From: Theristus sp. LFF4_11
Taxonomy: Eukaryota; Nematoda; Chromadorea; Monhysterida; Xyalidae
Length of the DNA: 64,000 bases
Direction: 5' to 3'
Assembly: GCA_030248135.1 (NCBI GenBank)
Contig: JASANC010001287.1
Coordinates: 25,923 to 89,922, forward strand
Shown piece after piece: positions 1 through 13,900 of the stretch. The notes under the pieces were generated by a model. That model did not search any database. It saw nothing but the letters and a program-made list of their open reading frames with translations, and was not told the DNA's origin. The position numbers were made by a program, and so were the translations under genes. Each line of letters begins with the position of its first letter. Within the stretch, counting starts at the first letter, position 1.

Positions 1-1972
1 GTTGGCTGACCAGTGACGCGCACTGTACGATTGTGATCTGAGAAAAAAAAAACAGTTTCAAAAAGCTGTTGTCCACTGCAACACGCTGATTGGTCCATCT
101 CGGGCACGCTTCAGTATACAACTAATCAGGGTGATCGATTTCAAAAATTTTAGAAATTTGTATAATCGCAGAAACTGCAAAAAATGCACACGTGAAAAAA
201 TCGTATCTTGCGCAATCTCATTTCAAGTTCAAGCAAAGCAACAGGTCAAACCGAAAAACACGTTTGCGTTATGGCAACGGGCAACAAAAAACTTTTTGCT
301 AAAACAAAACAAAGTATAGAAAGTTCACAAACAGAGATTGCTTTGAATTTTTTAACTTGAACAGCAGCACCTCGCACAAACTGTATGTTGGTTGATTACC
401 ATCTGTGGTGTTATAAAAACACACTCTTTTGCAATCGCATTTGAAATCAGTCAAGAAACAATGCATGTTATATAATATAGTATGAATTGCACGAATTTTC
501 AAAAATTTGAAAGTAGTTTTTTGCGCGCGAATCAGTAATGAAATGTACCTATTTTAGTTGACAAATTTAAATTATCGTAAATTGCTTAAACACTGTTGGC
601 GAAATTAGCAACTGCACGCTTTGTGCGGCACAGTGTTGACAGCGGCGCGTTAGCGTTAATTCAAAATCGCAAAAAATGAAACAGATAAAAACTTGGCAGC
701 ATGGATTAATTGGTATGTTTTTTTAACTGATGATGTGATCAAAAATGTAAGTATCTCAACATAAATTTCAAAAGGCAAAAATCAAAAACGTAAACCAAAA
801 ACTAAAATTTCCCAAAATCATTTGGGACGTTACTGAGTGCTGCTAGATTTGAAATAAAAGAAAAACAGTGTCTGTGATTCTGTGTAAAACTTGGCTGTAA
901 ATTCTCTACCAACTTGACCTTCTCTAACAAAAATAAAAACAGACGTTTTTCTGCATTTTTCAACCCCGCTTTTGAGTTTTTGCATCTGAGCGTCAAACAA
1001 ATTCATTGATGGACAGCTGGTTTGAAAAACAAAAAAAGCCAGAAAAACTTATTTGGACTAGTTTTCCTTGTGTTTAAAAAAAGTTTAAATATAAATTACT
1101 GATGGTTTGTTGACCGACACAGTTTCGAAAAACTTTGCACCTTCATTGTTCAATGCACTATTTTAAATAAAGCGCAAGCAATGACATTATGGTTACAAAT
1201 TATTCATTAAATGGAAAAAAATTAATGCAGCGCAAAAAAAACGACCAAACTTGCGTGGAAAACCCCCATCAGCCAGTGCGTTGTGAAATGGTAATTGATT
1301 TGATTGTCGTCAACATGATCGCTTAATTTGCCACCATCGTTTATAAGCACAACATGATGCACAATATTGAGCTGTTGATTCAGTGCAATGAATGAACTAA
1401 TCAGACGAGCTAGCTTTATATTTTGAATGAGAAGTTTGTCAAAATGGAAAAGAAGCAAAGGTAAGAAAAAAGCAATTTCTGTTCCATATGAGAAAGTAAC
1501 TCAAAGAAAAAACTGTCTGAACAAGTGCAAATGGAAACAAATCTGCGACTCAATATGATTTTGGCAGACGTTGGAAGCGTAATTATCGCTGGTTTTTTTG
1601 CATCCAAATTGGTGCCATTCAGAATACCAAAATTTTAAGTGGCATCCAAAAATTGGCCGACCGGGTGCCATATGGGAGAAAAAACAGAAAAAAACCAGTT
1701 CTATCGCATGATGCGGCAATTCAAAATCACCTAAATGACCCTGTCATATCTTTGGGACACGAGTCAGGTTGGCAATTTTTGTATTGCCGCATATGCCTGA
1801 TATTTACAATGCGTCGAATAAAAATCAATCATTCAACCATTCAATCATCCAATCAATCATTCAAATAACCAACCAATCAACCAACCAACCAGCGAATCAA
1901 TCAACCACCCAACCAAATCACCCAGTCAATCAATCAACCAACCAACCAACCAAGCAATCACGCATCACTCAC
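1..1972. other. Intron or uncharacterised non-coding sequence at left edge
   Basis: AT-rich sequence with many short stop-interrupted frames. I see no exon with recognisable UBR4 sequence here, although the UBR4 gene is still being transcribed leftwards across it after the donor at about 1972. It is most likely a single UBR4 intron whose next exon lies outside the window. A four-base CAAC/CAAT microsatellite closes its right side. Confidence 0.5.
1840..1962. repeat. CAAC/CAAT tetranucleotide microsatellite
   Basis: About 120 bp of degenerate tandem CAAC, CAAT and CAAA tetramers on the plus strand. It lies directly downstream of the 1973-2152 UBR4 exon, inside the following intron. The tract is long enough to give Asn/Gln/Thr-rich open frames on the plus strand, which I do not regard as coding. 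Confidence 0.85.
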
Positions 1973-4900
1973 ATTCGTGCGCTCGTGTGCGACCACCATG
2001 AACTGGCGACTGCGTTCGACCGCCTGACAGACGGCGGCGCACGTCCTCTGCACGGAGTGCAACGTCAGTTGACGCATCTGCTGCGCCTGCTCGCCCGTGT
2101 AGTTCGCTTTCAGACCGTCGATCACGCCCGATGACGAGCCGTGCTCGTGGTGCTGCGCAAAAAAGGCGAATTGTCACGGGACAATCACACAATCGGCCAG
2201 TATAGTCGGCTGTCCGTCCGGTCTTCGTTGTTGGCCGTTTCGCAAAGTTAAGGGTAAAGGCGGATTTAGCAATTAGTTTTCTGTACGTACGCACGGACAC
2301 GACACTTAAAAAAATACCCACCTACGCCATTTAGAAATCGTGTCGTGTGTGCTATCTGAATGAATTACGGACACGATTAGTTGGCGCACGGGATTTAGAA
2401 TTAGAACAATGTCCATGCGTACGAACAAAAAAAAACTAAATGGTGTTTTCGCCTTAAGACACACACTTTGCGTATTCAGGCATCTGCATCTGGCCTGCTG
2501 CTTGTACCAATCAATGAGAGCAGTCCCAATCCAGCAGACAACCATTAGCTGATTGCCAACAGTTTACCATTCGACTGTATGAACTTTTATTTTGGTTCCG
2601 CAACTCAAGGCGTCCATAGATAGGTAAACGGTAGGTTGCATGCAGGACGCGGGAATTCAAAATTGTCAAAGTGATCCGAGTCCCCTTTATAGGGCCGAGT
2701 CACTTGGGCGACTTTGAATTACCACATACAGATTGAAACTAGTTTTATTTTCACGTCTGCACACGCATTCAATCGCAGAACTTAAAAAATTGATATAAGT
2801 TACACCACACAGCAAGCACATCATATCTGATCACACCCCCCCCCCCGAAAATTACCATCAGTTTTCGATCGAAGTCCACGTTCGGACACCAGGCGCCCGA
2901 GTGAATGCGCGCGAACGCTTTCCGCCGTGTCGCCCACGCCGCGCTGCTCGTACGCTTCGCGCTGCCCTCGGCCACGGCCGGCACTAGCGCTGACAGCATC
3001 GTTAGTAGCTGCTGGCACACGGTGCCCGTCTGCAATGCATCGCTGGTTCAGTGGGCGGAGGCGCTGGTGTGTCACTGCCGTCATAGGTGAACGGCGGTTC
3101 GAATCCCGCCGGGACGATTCGCAACTGTTGATCATCGGTCAACATTGTGCGATTCAGATCCCCCAAAAAACCGCACTAACCAATTCGTGCGCCAGTTGCT
3201 TGCGGACCTCCGCATCCAACGCAGTCGCCTCGACGCGAATCGGCTCGACGTAATCGCCCAATCGATAGGTGGGCGCCGCCATAAGCGCGCGCGTCAACTG
3301 CGCGTTCTCCTTCGCCGTCAGTTTCAGTTTCAACGCCGATGGGCGACGATTGGCGCTGCTGCTGCCGGTGGATTTCGCTTTGCGATGGTAGGTCGAGTGA
3401 CGCTGCTGGCTGGAGGCGGCGGCGGGCGCTCGGATCGCGGCGACTGCGGGCGGTGCGCGCGCTCTGGATGACGCTGCCGCTGGCGCCGTGCTCGGACGCG
3501 TGGAGGCGGCGGTGCGTGTTCGTTTTACTAGTGCCTGAAATGGAAGTTATTGTCCAGAATGTCAGTTTTGTTGATGTTGAACATCGTTTTTACGTGTATT
3601 ATTTATTATATGCGTGGCCAGAAGCTAACCGAAGCGTTGTTGACAAGAATGCTGGCGTGAAAACAGTTCTCCAGAGATAAAGAGGAGAGATTTTTAAAAC
3701 TGTCAATGTGATGCCAATTGTGGCGACATTGCTTCGTCACCCATGGTTTTTTTCAGTGCTTCACTTCATTGATTTTCTTCTCTCGAATAAATTGTTTTCG
3801 TTGGTTCGTTTGGATTTGCAACTACAATTCCAAAATTTGGGCGCTAACATAATGAGCAATGAGCACAAAGAAGCCGCGCTAATCGTACTAACACACAATC
3901 TCGCGTGCGAATTAGCCGTAAAATAACAGTGCAACAAAGTAGAGCGGCAAATTCAAAACGAAATCAACCAGTAAAACGGTGAAACGATCAGACAAACCTG
4001 GCAGCCGTTCAATTTCGCGCCACAATCGCAGAAGAACGAGCCGAACTTGGAGTAGCTCAAATCGTGATCCTTATGGCAGACTTTCGCGCAGACCGTGCAC
4101 ACGCCTTCGCCATTCACCATGCCGCACGTGTGACAGTGGTACCTGAACACAAACAACACTGAATTTTGTGGACAGTCAACTACTGATCTTAAGAGGGTGC
4201 ACTTGCACTATCATCACAGGCAATGCTGCATGGTCACAAACAAATACACACACACGCGCTGCTATAATGACTTTTACGTGAGCCTGTGCTTCTTTCTGAC
4301 TGTGAAACATTACTGTTGCTGTAACCGTTTACTGTGTCACTGACTGTCTTCACACAAGGACATGAAAAAACACCGCTGGAAAAACTGCACCAAATTGGAA
4401 ATTAGGAAAAAATGGACCAAAACCTGAAACCAATCCGTCAATTATTAGCCAACATGAAATGGATGGATACGAATCAAACCATAAAGCTCGACACCAATTC
4501 TAACCAGTGTTGATTCATGAATTCCTTCTGCGTCACCGTGAACGTGCACAATTTCGAGTCCAACGATTCATCTTCGTTTCCAGACTCGTCCGCGCCACTG
4601 TCGTCGTCGTCGCCTAGGAATTTTCACATGTTCTGCTTATTTTCTTAGAGAATTCACCGCCAATAATTTTGTTTCAATGAAATCATTCGCAATATGCTCA
4701 TTCGAACACTTAGCTGCATGTACTGACGTCTATGTTGCACAAAGTTCACAAACAAACACACAGGCATAAACACTCCTGCGATATCACACTTCGTGTGCAG
4801 CGTTACGTGTCTGTTTGCGATTGTGCAGTGTGGTAAGGGGCAACCGATCTTCAAACAAGGACTTGCTGCTGTTAGTCAGACAGTTTCCAACAAACAGCCA

Positions 4901-7900
4901 ATACCCACGAACCATCATGCGCATGTCGATCCGCACCAGTGGCATAGCCCTCGGAAAACAACTCGCCAATTGTGCTAGTGACGTCGTTTGTGGCGAATAA
5001 ACCGCCAGCATTATTGCTAGTGGAAATGCTACTGCTGCCTAGTAGCGTGTCGCTGTCGTATTCGGTCGAGGTATCAGGTGGCGCTTTTTGTGTTGGCCTG
5101 AATCGAATAAAACAACGATTGGCATCACAGTTAAAACTGATAAATTGATTTTTTGGAACGTGTCCAAATTGAAACGACCTCTGATAGCCGTATGCTAGCT
5201 GTGCTCAAGCGCACTTGACATTCAGTTCCGTTGATCTAAACAACACATATATGTGACGGTCAAACACATGCAATAATTTGTGCATTCTGGTGTTGCAATC
5301 TCTGACATGTTGATTTGCTGCATTGAACTGGGCAGGATCAATCAGTGAATTTCACATGTTCCAACATTCGTACACAGAAAAAACAAAAAACATCATCTGT
5401 GAATGAGAGTGTTTCCATTCCAATGACTACCCCAAAAAAACACAAAAAACCAGTTTTCTCACTTGTGCAACGCGTTTATAACGGCAGTCAAGTACGTCAG
5501 CAGACTGCAAGTCACCGCCAAATCATACGGTACATTGCCGCATGTTGATTGGTCAGATTCGATGGCGGACACCGAATCAGCAGCAGCAGTGTGGTTTGCC
5601 GACACTTTGCCACCGGGACCACGGAGATACTGGAGCGTCGATTGCGCGCAAAGACGCCGTTCGCATTCACTCAGCCATTTGCGCGCTTTCTGGCGGAAAA
5701 ACTTCGATTCGAGCTTCAATGATTCGTTTTCATTTTTTGACGGAAACTGATAATTTATGTAACACTGGCATTAACCACCATTCAGAATGTAGTACAGTAT
5801 GTTTCTTTAAAGCAGTCACTTTTTTCTTGGAATACAAGGCTCGCGAGAGAAGAAATCTCGAGCTGCAAGAGAACATATTCAGCCTGCGTTCTACAAAAAA
5901 TGACAGTTTCAAACGAACATATTGTAAAAAGATCATCAATGCTGCCGAAGCATGATCTTGTTCATTTATGATTTTCAACATTATCGTTCAAGCCGCATAG
6001 ATCACTTGTGGATTGATTCGAGTTAGAGAAGCGATTGCTACGCAACTAAGCTCAATTGTTTGAATTGTTTTAAATGACATTTTCAAGAATACTTTTGCAA
6101 ACAAAGCAAACCCAATTAAACTCGGCAGCCAACCTTGACGAGCAGCACATGCGCGTGGCCGCCGTGCAATTCGGCCAGTTTGACGGCGTACAACAGAAAT
6201 CGGTGGAACGAATCGGCGAGACGATTCACGCGATCGCCGGGGCACCAGTTGCTCGGTGTGGCGGTCACTTTGTGCCAGCGGTCGCTGTGAAAAAAACGGG
6301 CAAAATAAGTTGTTGCATTCACAGTGCAGTTGCAGTTTAGTTGAAACAGTAATAAACAATGGCGTTTCAATTCAAAAATGCGTTTCAACTATGACCCGAA
6401 AACAGTGAGTGGCAAGTTGGAATACACGACACCAGTATTCGAGCAAGTTTCACCGTCTCACGTGAAGCCAGGCCCACAGCGACGGGAAATAGCACACTGA
6501 ATTACTAATCAGTATGAGTAATTCAGCTACACATTTATCAGATCACTTCATTTACAATCATATTCACGGTAATGCTTGTGATTAGCCACAATCTGCGAGC
6601 AAACTGCAGCCGATTGAGCTTACAGCAAACAAAAACCACTGTCTTTCAAGGTCACCTGATCGGCACCAAGTCGTCGTCGACCTCCTGTACGTTCTCGACG
6701 TCACCGAGCGTCTCATCGAGCAACTCCTCCACGATCGCACGCACGATCGTCGCAGACGCACGCTGAGCCCACTCTTGGTCGACGGAGGAGTCGTGCACGC
6801 ACGAGCACATGTAACTGCAATAGTGGGTGGGATGTGGGCTTGACGTTTGGGAAAAACTCGCACTTGGATGCAAACAACGATATCATGGGTATCATTTTTT
6901 TATTTTGGTGGCGAGACTCAATGCGCGCATCGATACGCAGGTAAACAGTTTCATGTACGACGTGGGAATTCACAATTGGCAAAGTGATCCGAGTCGGAAC
7001 TGCAAGAACAGCGTGTGATACGGAGAACTTTAAAACAACACCAAACTGAAAAAAAAGATAATTTGAGAAAAAAAACAGCAGCCGATCAAGAACTGCACGG
7101 GTTGACAGTTAAAAAACCGAAAACCACCAAATCCAACCGGCCCAACCTGACTAGCGAATCAAGCAATCGATCCAGCGACCTCTGCGCCTGCCTTCGCTGC
7201 GAGTCGCCCGGTGTCGCTCGCCTCGCTCGATCGCGCAATAGTCGCAGCCAGCCTGAATGAGAACAAAAAACTGACTGGGAATTGTGATTGTCTTGGAACA
7301 GTGTTTTCCACTCATGTTGGGTTCCAAAGGATTTGCGCTGAGCGACACGTTCAATCACCGGTTTCCTTGTGAACTCACTTCAATGCCCTTTTTGCAACCA
7401 CAGAAACATTGCAACTCCGCTTTGTCACAAACAAACTGCCGTGCCAGCGAGTGTCCGTATCAGGTGCTGTTCACATAATTTTATCGGAGTGTCCTGCTTT
7501 TCGGAATAAAACGGATACACGGATGGATGTGTGTGTGTGTGTTTGTTTGTGATTGTGCAGCCGAGGACGGTCTTTAGTCTTTTGTGTAACTCTTCTTAAT
7601 TAATGTAACTCTTCACGAGCGCCGCAATGCTGGCAATTATTGGCTGAAACTAAAAATCACCCAAAGCAACCGAATTGTATGATGATTCAGTTCAACCTGG
7701 CCAACATCAGATTGGCCTCTCGAATCCCCCCCCCCCAACTGTTTAAAAACCGACCAGTCAAAACATCGGCCCTTTCAAGCAGCGGTGTCAACAAGGCGCC
7801 CCTGATCACTCGTAGCAATCGATTCTGTTCACTTTCATCGGTTGATGTTTCAGCGGACGTACTTGTCCTCGGTCGCCCGATATCAATCGATAGACGCTTC

Positions 7901-7905
7901 TCCGC

Positions 7906-7939
<34 letters not shown>

Positions 7940-10900
7940 AGTGCGACTGCAGACGGGCGAGTGCTACGATTGCCTGGAAAAGAGAAAAATTGAAAAAAGT
8001 TCATGCTGATTGGCTGATTGACCGTGATCGATTCAAAAAGTTCAATATCAAAATTTTCAAAAACTTTGAGTCGAAATCACGACGTGCTGATATAAAACAA
8101 CCCAGCTTGCTAAAGGTTCTGAAGTATTCGAAAAAGAGGTCGTGAAATACCGCACAGCATGCAGCTTGACTGACGCTAAGCAGGTCCAGTCCAATACATT
8201 TATTTGTGGTGGCGGCAATGAACAACAACAACAACCAATCAGCGTGCAGGATTTCAATGTTTTGTTCCACCGACCGTTAGCCATCGGGTCCATAACCACA
8301 GTTGCAAGTTCGATCCACTGAGTCGAATGTAACGGCACATGTTGACCCGCTGCGTACGACTCTAATAGACGTGGCATGATGCCTAAAAACAATGATACAT
8401 TTGGGCGCAAAATTGATGACAAAATGTTCATCTTATTTTCACTATCACGTTTGAAAGCGACCCTGTAGAGTCACCGATGATAAACAACATACTGGCACAC
8501 CTAGGCTTCTCGCGTTTTGATAATATCGATCGTGCCTGAGTGTTTGTGCAATTTCATCATTATCAAGCACAAACCCAGTATCATTCGCTGCTTTCACAGA
8601 CGTTTTCTCACATAGCCTGCACCGCAATCTACACGAATTTCCACTCAGATATTTAACGACAATAACATGGTGAGGAGCGTAAAAGGATAACCAGTTCGTT
8701 CATCCGCATTTTTGTGAATGAATAATTTAAAAAAACCAAACAAGCGCACTTTTTCCGTTGTCCGACTCGAGATAGAACACGATCGACGACCAAGTGGCAG
8801 GTCGACGAAGGACGCTACACAGTTTCGCCGAAAGATCCTCCAAAAGCCAGCTGGAAATTACAGAAAGTGGCTATAAAACCGGTAGCTGATTGGCTGAATT
8901 CATTTGAATTTGGGTCGAACTCATCCGGCAGCCAATCAGAGCGTGCGTCATGTCACGTCACTATCTGTACGCTTTTCTGGGTTAGCCCTGGCCAAAAACA
9001 TCGCCTAAAATCACCGTTCGTTCGTTCGTTTAATCACATCCAGAATATGCAGCACTCTTTGTATCACGATCACGACATCGAGAGTTGTACAGTCACAAAC
9101 AAACGCACAGACACACACACACACATACGTTGCTGTAATTTCGCATGTGTGCGTGTGCGTTTGGTTCGCAGTGAAGTGACTGTGCAACAGTGCTATGTCG
9201 AATATAGTGAGGATCAAACCAACACCGTGTAAAACCGAATAAGACAAAAAAAACGAAATCAAAGAACAACGAAAAATCAAAACAAACGAATGATTAGCAT
9301 CCAAGCTAATCAGCGAATTGCACAGAGCTCGCATGAAATAAACCGTCTCCAATTGGTCGCAGTCTTGCGCGGTGTTGTGTAGATTAAGCGACAACGTTTG
9401 TGTTAGGATGGTGTTGTGGATCTGCAAAGAAAAAAGAGCTTTGTGGATTTATCAGTTGAACGATGTGAAAATTATGTGAAAGCAGAGACAGCGATTTTAT
9501 GCTTTCACATCTGACGGACACGCTGATCAGCTGCTGTGTTGGGTGACTATTATTGGGGGATGCAGCAGTCCAATCAGCACTCACAATTTCAATAAAACAA
9601 TGCATCCAATCAGTTGTTTGCGCAAAACGGCCAGTTCAACGTAATCCATGTATCTTAATGGTCAACACACGTCTAACTGTCGGAGAATATACAAGTTACT
9701 ACTGGGGTAAAAAATATCAAGTCTACTCTTCCACGTGCTCACATAAGGCGACCAAACAGTGTCATAATTTCAGATAGCAACCTAGCAACCTCGATGTTCG
9801 CTATGACTCATCTCACGCCTCACGTAACACAGCTGGAGAGACAGAGTGCATGAAATTTTGTGCTTTTCATGAACTTTCACTAAAAAACACCCAATGTTTG
9901 GAGTGTTTCAAAGCAAGTTTTCGAATAAAAACTGAATTTTATCAGAAGAAAACTGTTCACTTCTGCAATTGAAAATGATGCCCCGCCAAAAGTAAAATCT
10001 GCGCTGATTGGTTGCTGTCGTGACTCCAATCACGACTAATAACCGAATCGAAAATTCTGAAAAATCTCGAATAAAAAGCCAGCCACTTTTGATGTTGAAC
10101 TCAGTCATAACACCAAAACTAACAACTGCGATTGAAAAAAAACCTAATTCACTGTCTAGAAAAACTAGCAAAAAAGAAAATTACCATCGTTTCCTCATTG
10201 AAAATCAAGATCTCAAACAAAAAAATTACTGAACAAAATGTGTCACACGCACGCAAAAATCAGAAAAAAATCAAACCATAAACTGCAGCAGCCTTGATCC
10301 GTAACCTCTCAAATGAAAAAAATGAACAAAGTGAAAATAAATGCGAGGTAAATGTTTTTTGCACAACAACGGTTTTCAAACAAACAAGAATAATGCTGAA
10401 AAACCGGTTTTCTAATGCAGAAATATTTGTGAAAAAATTAGTTTTCAATAAAACCGCATGCATGCACGGCACCACCAAAGCGAATAATCTAGGCTTGGCC
10501 CGATTTTTATTTTGGTTTTACATTCTATTCTAATCTATATAAATCCACAAATCCAGTCTTTCAAAATAAAAACTTGCATTTTTTTTGTTTGTTTGCAACA
10601 TTGTTATTTCGTCACAAAGAACGAAAAAAGAAACACATTGAACGATAAAAAAGAGGGCCAGGTTCAGATTTTCCTTAATACAATTGCTATCTTTTTTTCT
10701 TGGAAAATGAAAAACCAAAAAGCAACGTTAAATCGGTTAACCGTAAAAAAACGGTAAGTTATAAAAACCCCTGCGGGTTCAGCATAGCAAGAAAACCTCG
10801 AAATCAACCAGCATGCTGAGTGGTTGCATTTGAATAAAGAGCGATGATTGGTCGCACCAGTAAAGTGCAGCCAATCAGCGTGCTACATACGTTTGTGGTG

Positions 10901-13900
10901 GCAGAATACCGCGCGCATGCACATAAACAAGCGGCATCAGGAAATGCCACACAGCCAATTGTTCTTACATGCCAGAGCAAATAACAATGTTACAGGGTTT
11001 TTTTATTTCAGTTTCACTTCTCACACCTCTCAGGTATTATCAAATTTTCAAGTTCTGCGATGCACTGCTGCGTTTGCAGAAGTGTGAAGAAAACTAGTTT
11101 CGATATTCATGTGGCAATTCAAAATAGCCTCCGTTCTTATTTCGGGCGCTCGGATCACTTTTTCAAGTTTGAATTGCCGCGTCATGCAGGAAACTGTTTA
11201 CCTGTCTATGCGCGCATTGAGTCTCGGAACCAAAATAAAAGACCATATTTATAATAACCACGAAAACAAACTCGAAAAACTCACTTTATTCGCAGTATCA
11301 GCGCGTAGCACGGGTGAAAACAACTGCGGCAATAGCGCCATATTCATTTCCTCGATTGACATCGTGTCGTTTTCGTTGCTGTAAATGAGTTGTTCACGGT
11401 AAAAAAAACATTGCTTACAGTGTAACTCTATAACATATCCAACTAGCTGACTGGTTGATGTGTGCATTCTGTGCATGAATTGCTGCGGAGGCGGAGTGTG
11501 GTTTGCATAGAATCCATGCATCACGTGACCACCAACCAATCATCTATTTGGACATGTTATTGAGTTACTGTATGTATCGGTTTCATGTGTAAGTATAACC
11601 GCCTTTGCTGTAAGGGGCACTCACGAAGCAGTAGTTAGTGACCGCGCAGCTATATTGTGTTTTAACACAGTTACGCGTCACTAAATACATGCTTCATGAA
11701 TGCCACTTAACTTTGGTGTTTTTTATGAATATTCATCCCAGACTGGCTTTTTTGATTTATCTTTTTTTGCACTATATAACTATATAACTAGATTCATTAT
11801 CAGTCATACGTACGAGTCCAAAGGCAACCCAATCTAGCGTAACACCTTCTGTTCTGTTCTGCTTTATTCGGCACTCATAAGCGTCAGGCAGATGCACAAG
11901 GAAACAGCTTCCAATGCAGCACGCTGGGTACACAGCCAGAAACAACACCAACCGTTGCGTAGTGGCGCTCAGCGTGAACCGTTCGCACAGCAACTGCTGC
12001 GCCGTGTCCACCACGAAGTGCACCGTCTCGGCAATGTAGCTCTCCCAGCAAACTGTGAAAGAAAAGAAAACAGAAAATTACTGCGAAAAACATAAAATAC
12101 AAGTCACAGTTGCTTCAAAGAGTACATGAGCAGCACTATTTTCAGAGTCAGCTCAGTTTTGAGCAGCCAATCAGCGAGCAAGAAGCGCCGATGTGAACAC
12201 ACCGGATTCATCCATTGCAGTACAAACTCGGGCAAATCACGAAACTTTTCAAATCCCTTCCTTCAAATCACGCGAGTTGATTGGCCGAAGCAACAAATCG
12301 AAAACACCAATCAGTGGTAGGCGCAACAAAAAACACCGCCAATCAGACAAGTGTTTGTGTTCAAAAATAGTTTTAAAAAAACAGGTCTCACCAGTCAACA
12401 ATTTCAGCTGCGCTTCGTGCAACCAGTGCAGACAGTGATGCGTTAGACTGAGCTGATTCGCTAATGACGACTGTTGCTCGTTTGCATCGGATAAATTCGA
12501 ACTCTGTCCAATCAGCTCGCCGTTTGCTGTTTGATTGGAAGTTGGTGTTGTTGTTGTCGGAGCGCTTGTTGATTTGTTGAAACTCATCATCGTCACTGCA
12601 GGCGCACCAGCAGCGGTTGTCATTTGGGCAGTTCCCTGCGAACAAACCCCAGACCGATTTTCACCATTTTTTTCATTTTCAATCAGACAACAACAACAAC
12701 GTTGGAAACACCTATTTCGAAAACACAAACACAGCGCGCTGGAATTTGGCAAACATTGCAACCACACGCACAGACACTTTCACATGTGTGTGTACTGGTA
12801 ATAAAACAAGACGGCGATGGGAAAACCCGCAGTGCGTGCGCGCGCGTGCACAACAAACACATCGCTGTTGTGGCTTGCGGGAAACTTTGCCAAAAGTTAA
12901 TTTGACGCCATGACAGTTCAGTTTTAGTTTTTTTCAGTTTATCTTAATAGATGAAATAGATAAATGTGAAAGCAATTATTAATTATATGCTTGTGAACAG
13001 TGAACAGCCAGCTTGGTTGATCATCGATCACAGACAATGCTAAAATAGCAGACCAACTAGCGCGTTTGCAACCGAAAAATAATCGAAACAAATACGAAAT
13101 TTCAAATTTCCAAACAACCAAGTTGATTAGGCAACACAAACTCTATTACAACCAATCGTATGCGTCCGGGTCAAGTAAATGAACTGTTTTCAAAGAAAAA
13201 CATCCTGCATTAGAGTCCAGACAAGCTGCACAGCAACACAATACAAACACAATGGTTTTGTTTTGTTGCTGATCAACATCAACAGAGTGTGTCATGGTCT
13301 TCAGAATGAACTCTGACATCAACCAATCAATCAGCCAATCACGATGTGCCTGCCCCATCGCTCCCACCCCTTGCCCCCTCCTCTGCTCATCTCCCTCACA
13401 CCCCTGCCCCTTCCCCATGTCTCCCTTGCCCCCCCCCCCCTCTCCACTCACCATCTCTCCCACCGTTTTGTGCCACTGGTCCAGCGCAGCCACCAACGCC
13501 GCCCCGGTGTCGCTCGCCGCCCGGGCACTCTCGAAAAGGCTCACAGCTTCCGAGGCACCCTGTAGACTGGTCGATGACGTCATACAGGACATCAGTGAGC
13601 GTAGCGCGTTCAACAGACTGGAGTTCGTTGTCGGCTCGGACTTTGTGGTCGGTTTCTGGTGCTGGTCCCGGTCTGGAGACGACTGCTTGTTTGAGGACTG
13701 CTGTTGTTGGCTCAGTTGGCTCAATGCGTCTGTGAGCACCAGACCTCTGGAATGGGATTGGGGAAATTCAGGTGTAAAAATTGTTTCGTACTGATCTGAA
13801 ATCCACCCTAAAAAACTACAGTCGAGTCGAAATCTAAAGAAATTAGGTGATTGGTTAGTGATCCCATGCGACGCATGCTTTCTGTGCAGGTATTGCTGTG

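Larger units (their letters stand above)
1973..3534 (-). other. UBR4: UBR4 exons downstream of the UBR box
   Basis: There are three phase-0 exons. 3181-3534 begins [12 protein letters not shown] (family LALVKRTPSSG) and continues into a Ser/Ala-rich segment, then [19 protein letters not shown]. 2856-3029 has [17 protein letters not shown] (family LVLDMLNFLMDAIQ). 1973-2152 has [20 protein letters not shown] and FMVVAHER (family MNYSGDQGQTIRQLISAHVL and LAVSHEK). The donor after 1973 is a perfect GTGAGT. The exons are strikingly GC-rich compared with the flanking introns, which gives long shadow frames on the plus strand. Confidence 0.9.

Noticed and set aside
3041..3115. A functional tRNA gene
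   Set aside because: A and B boxes are present, but the acceptor stem does not pair and the T stem is a base short; it is listed only as tRNA-like.
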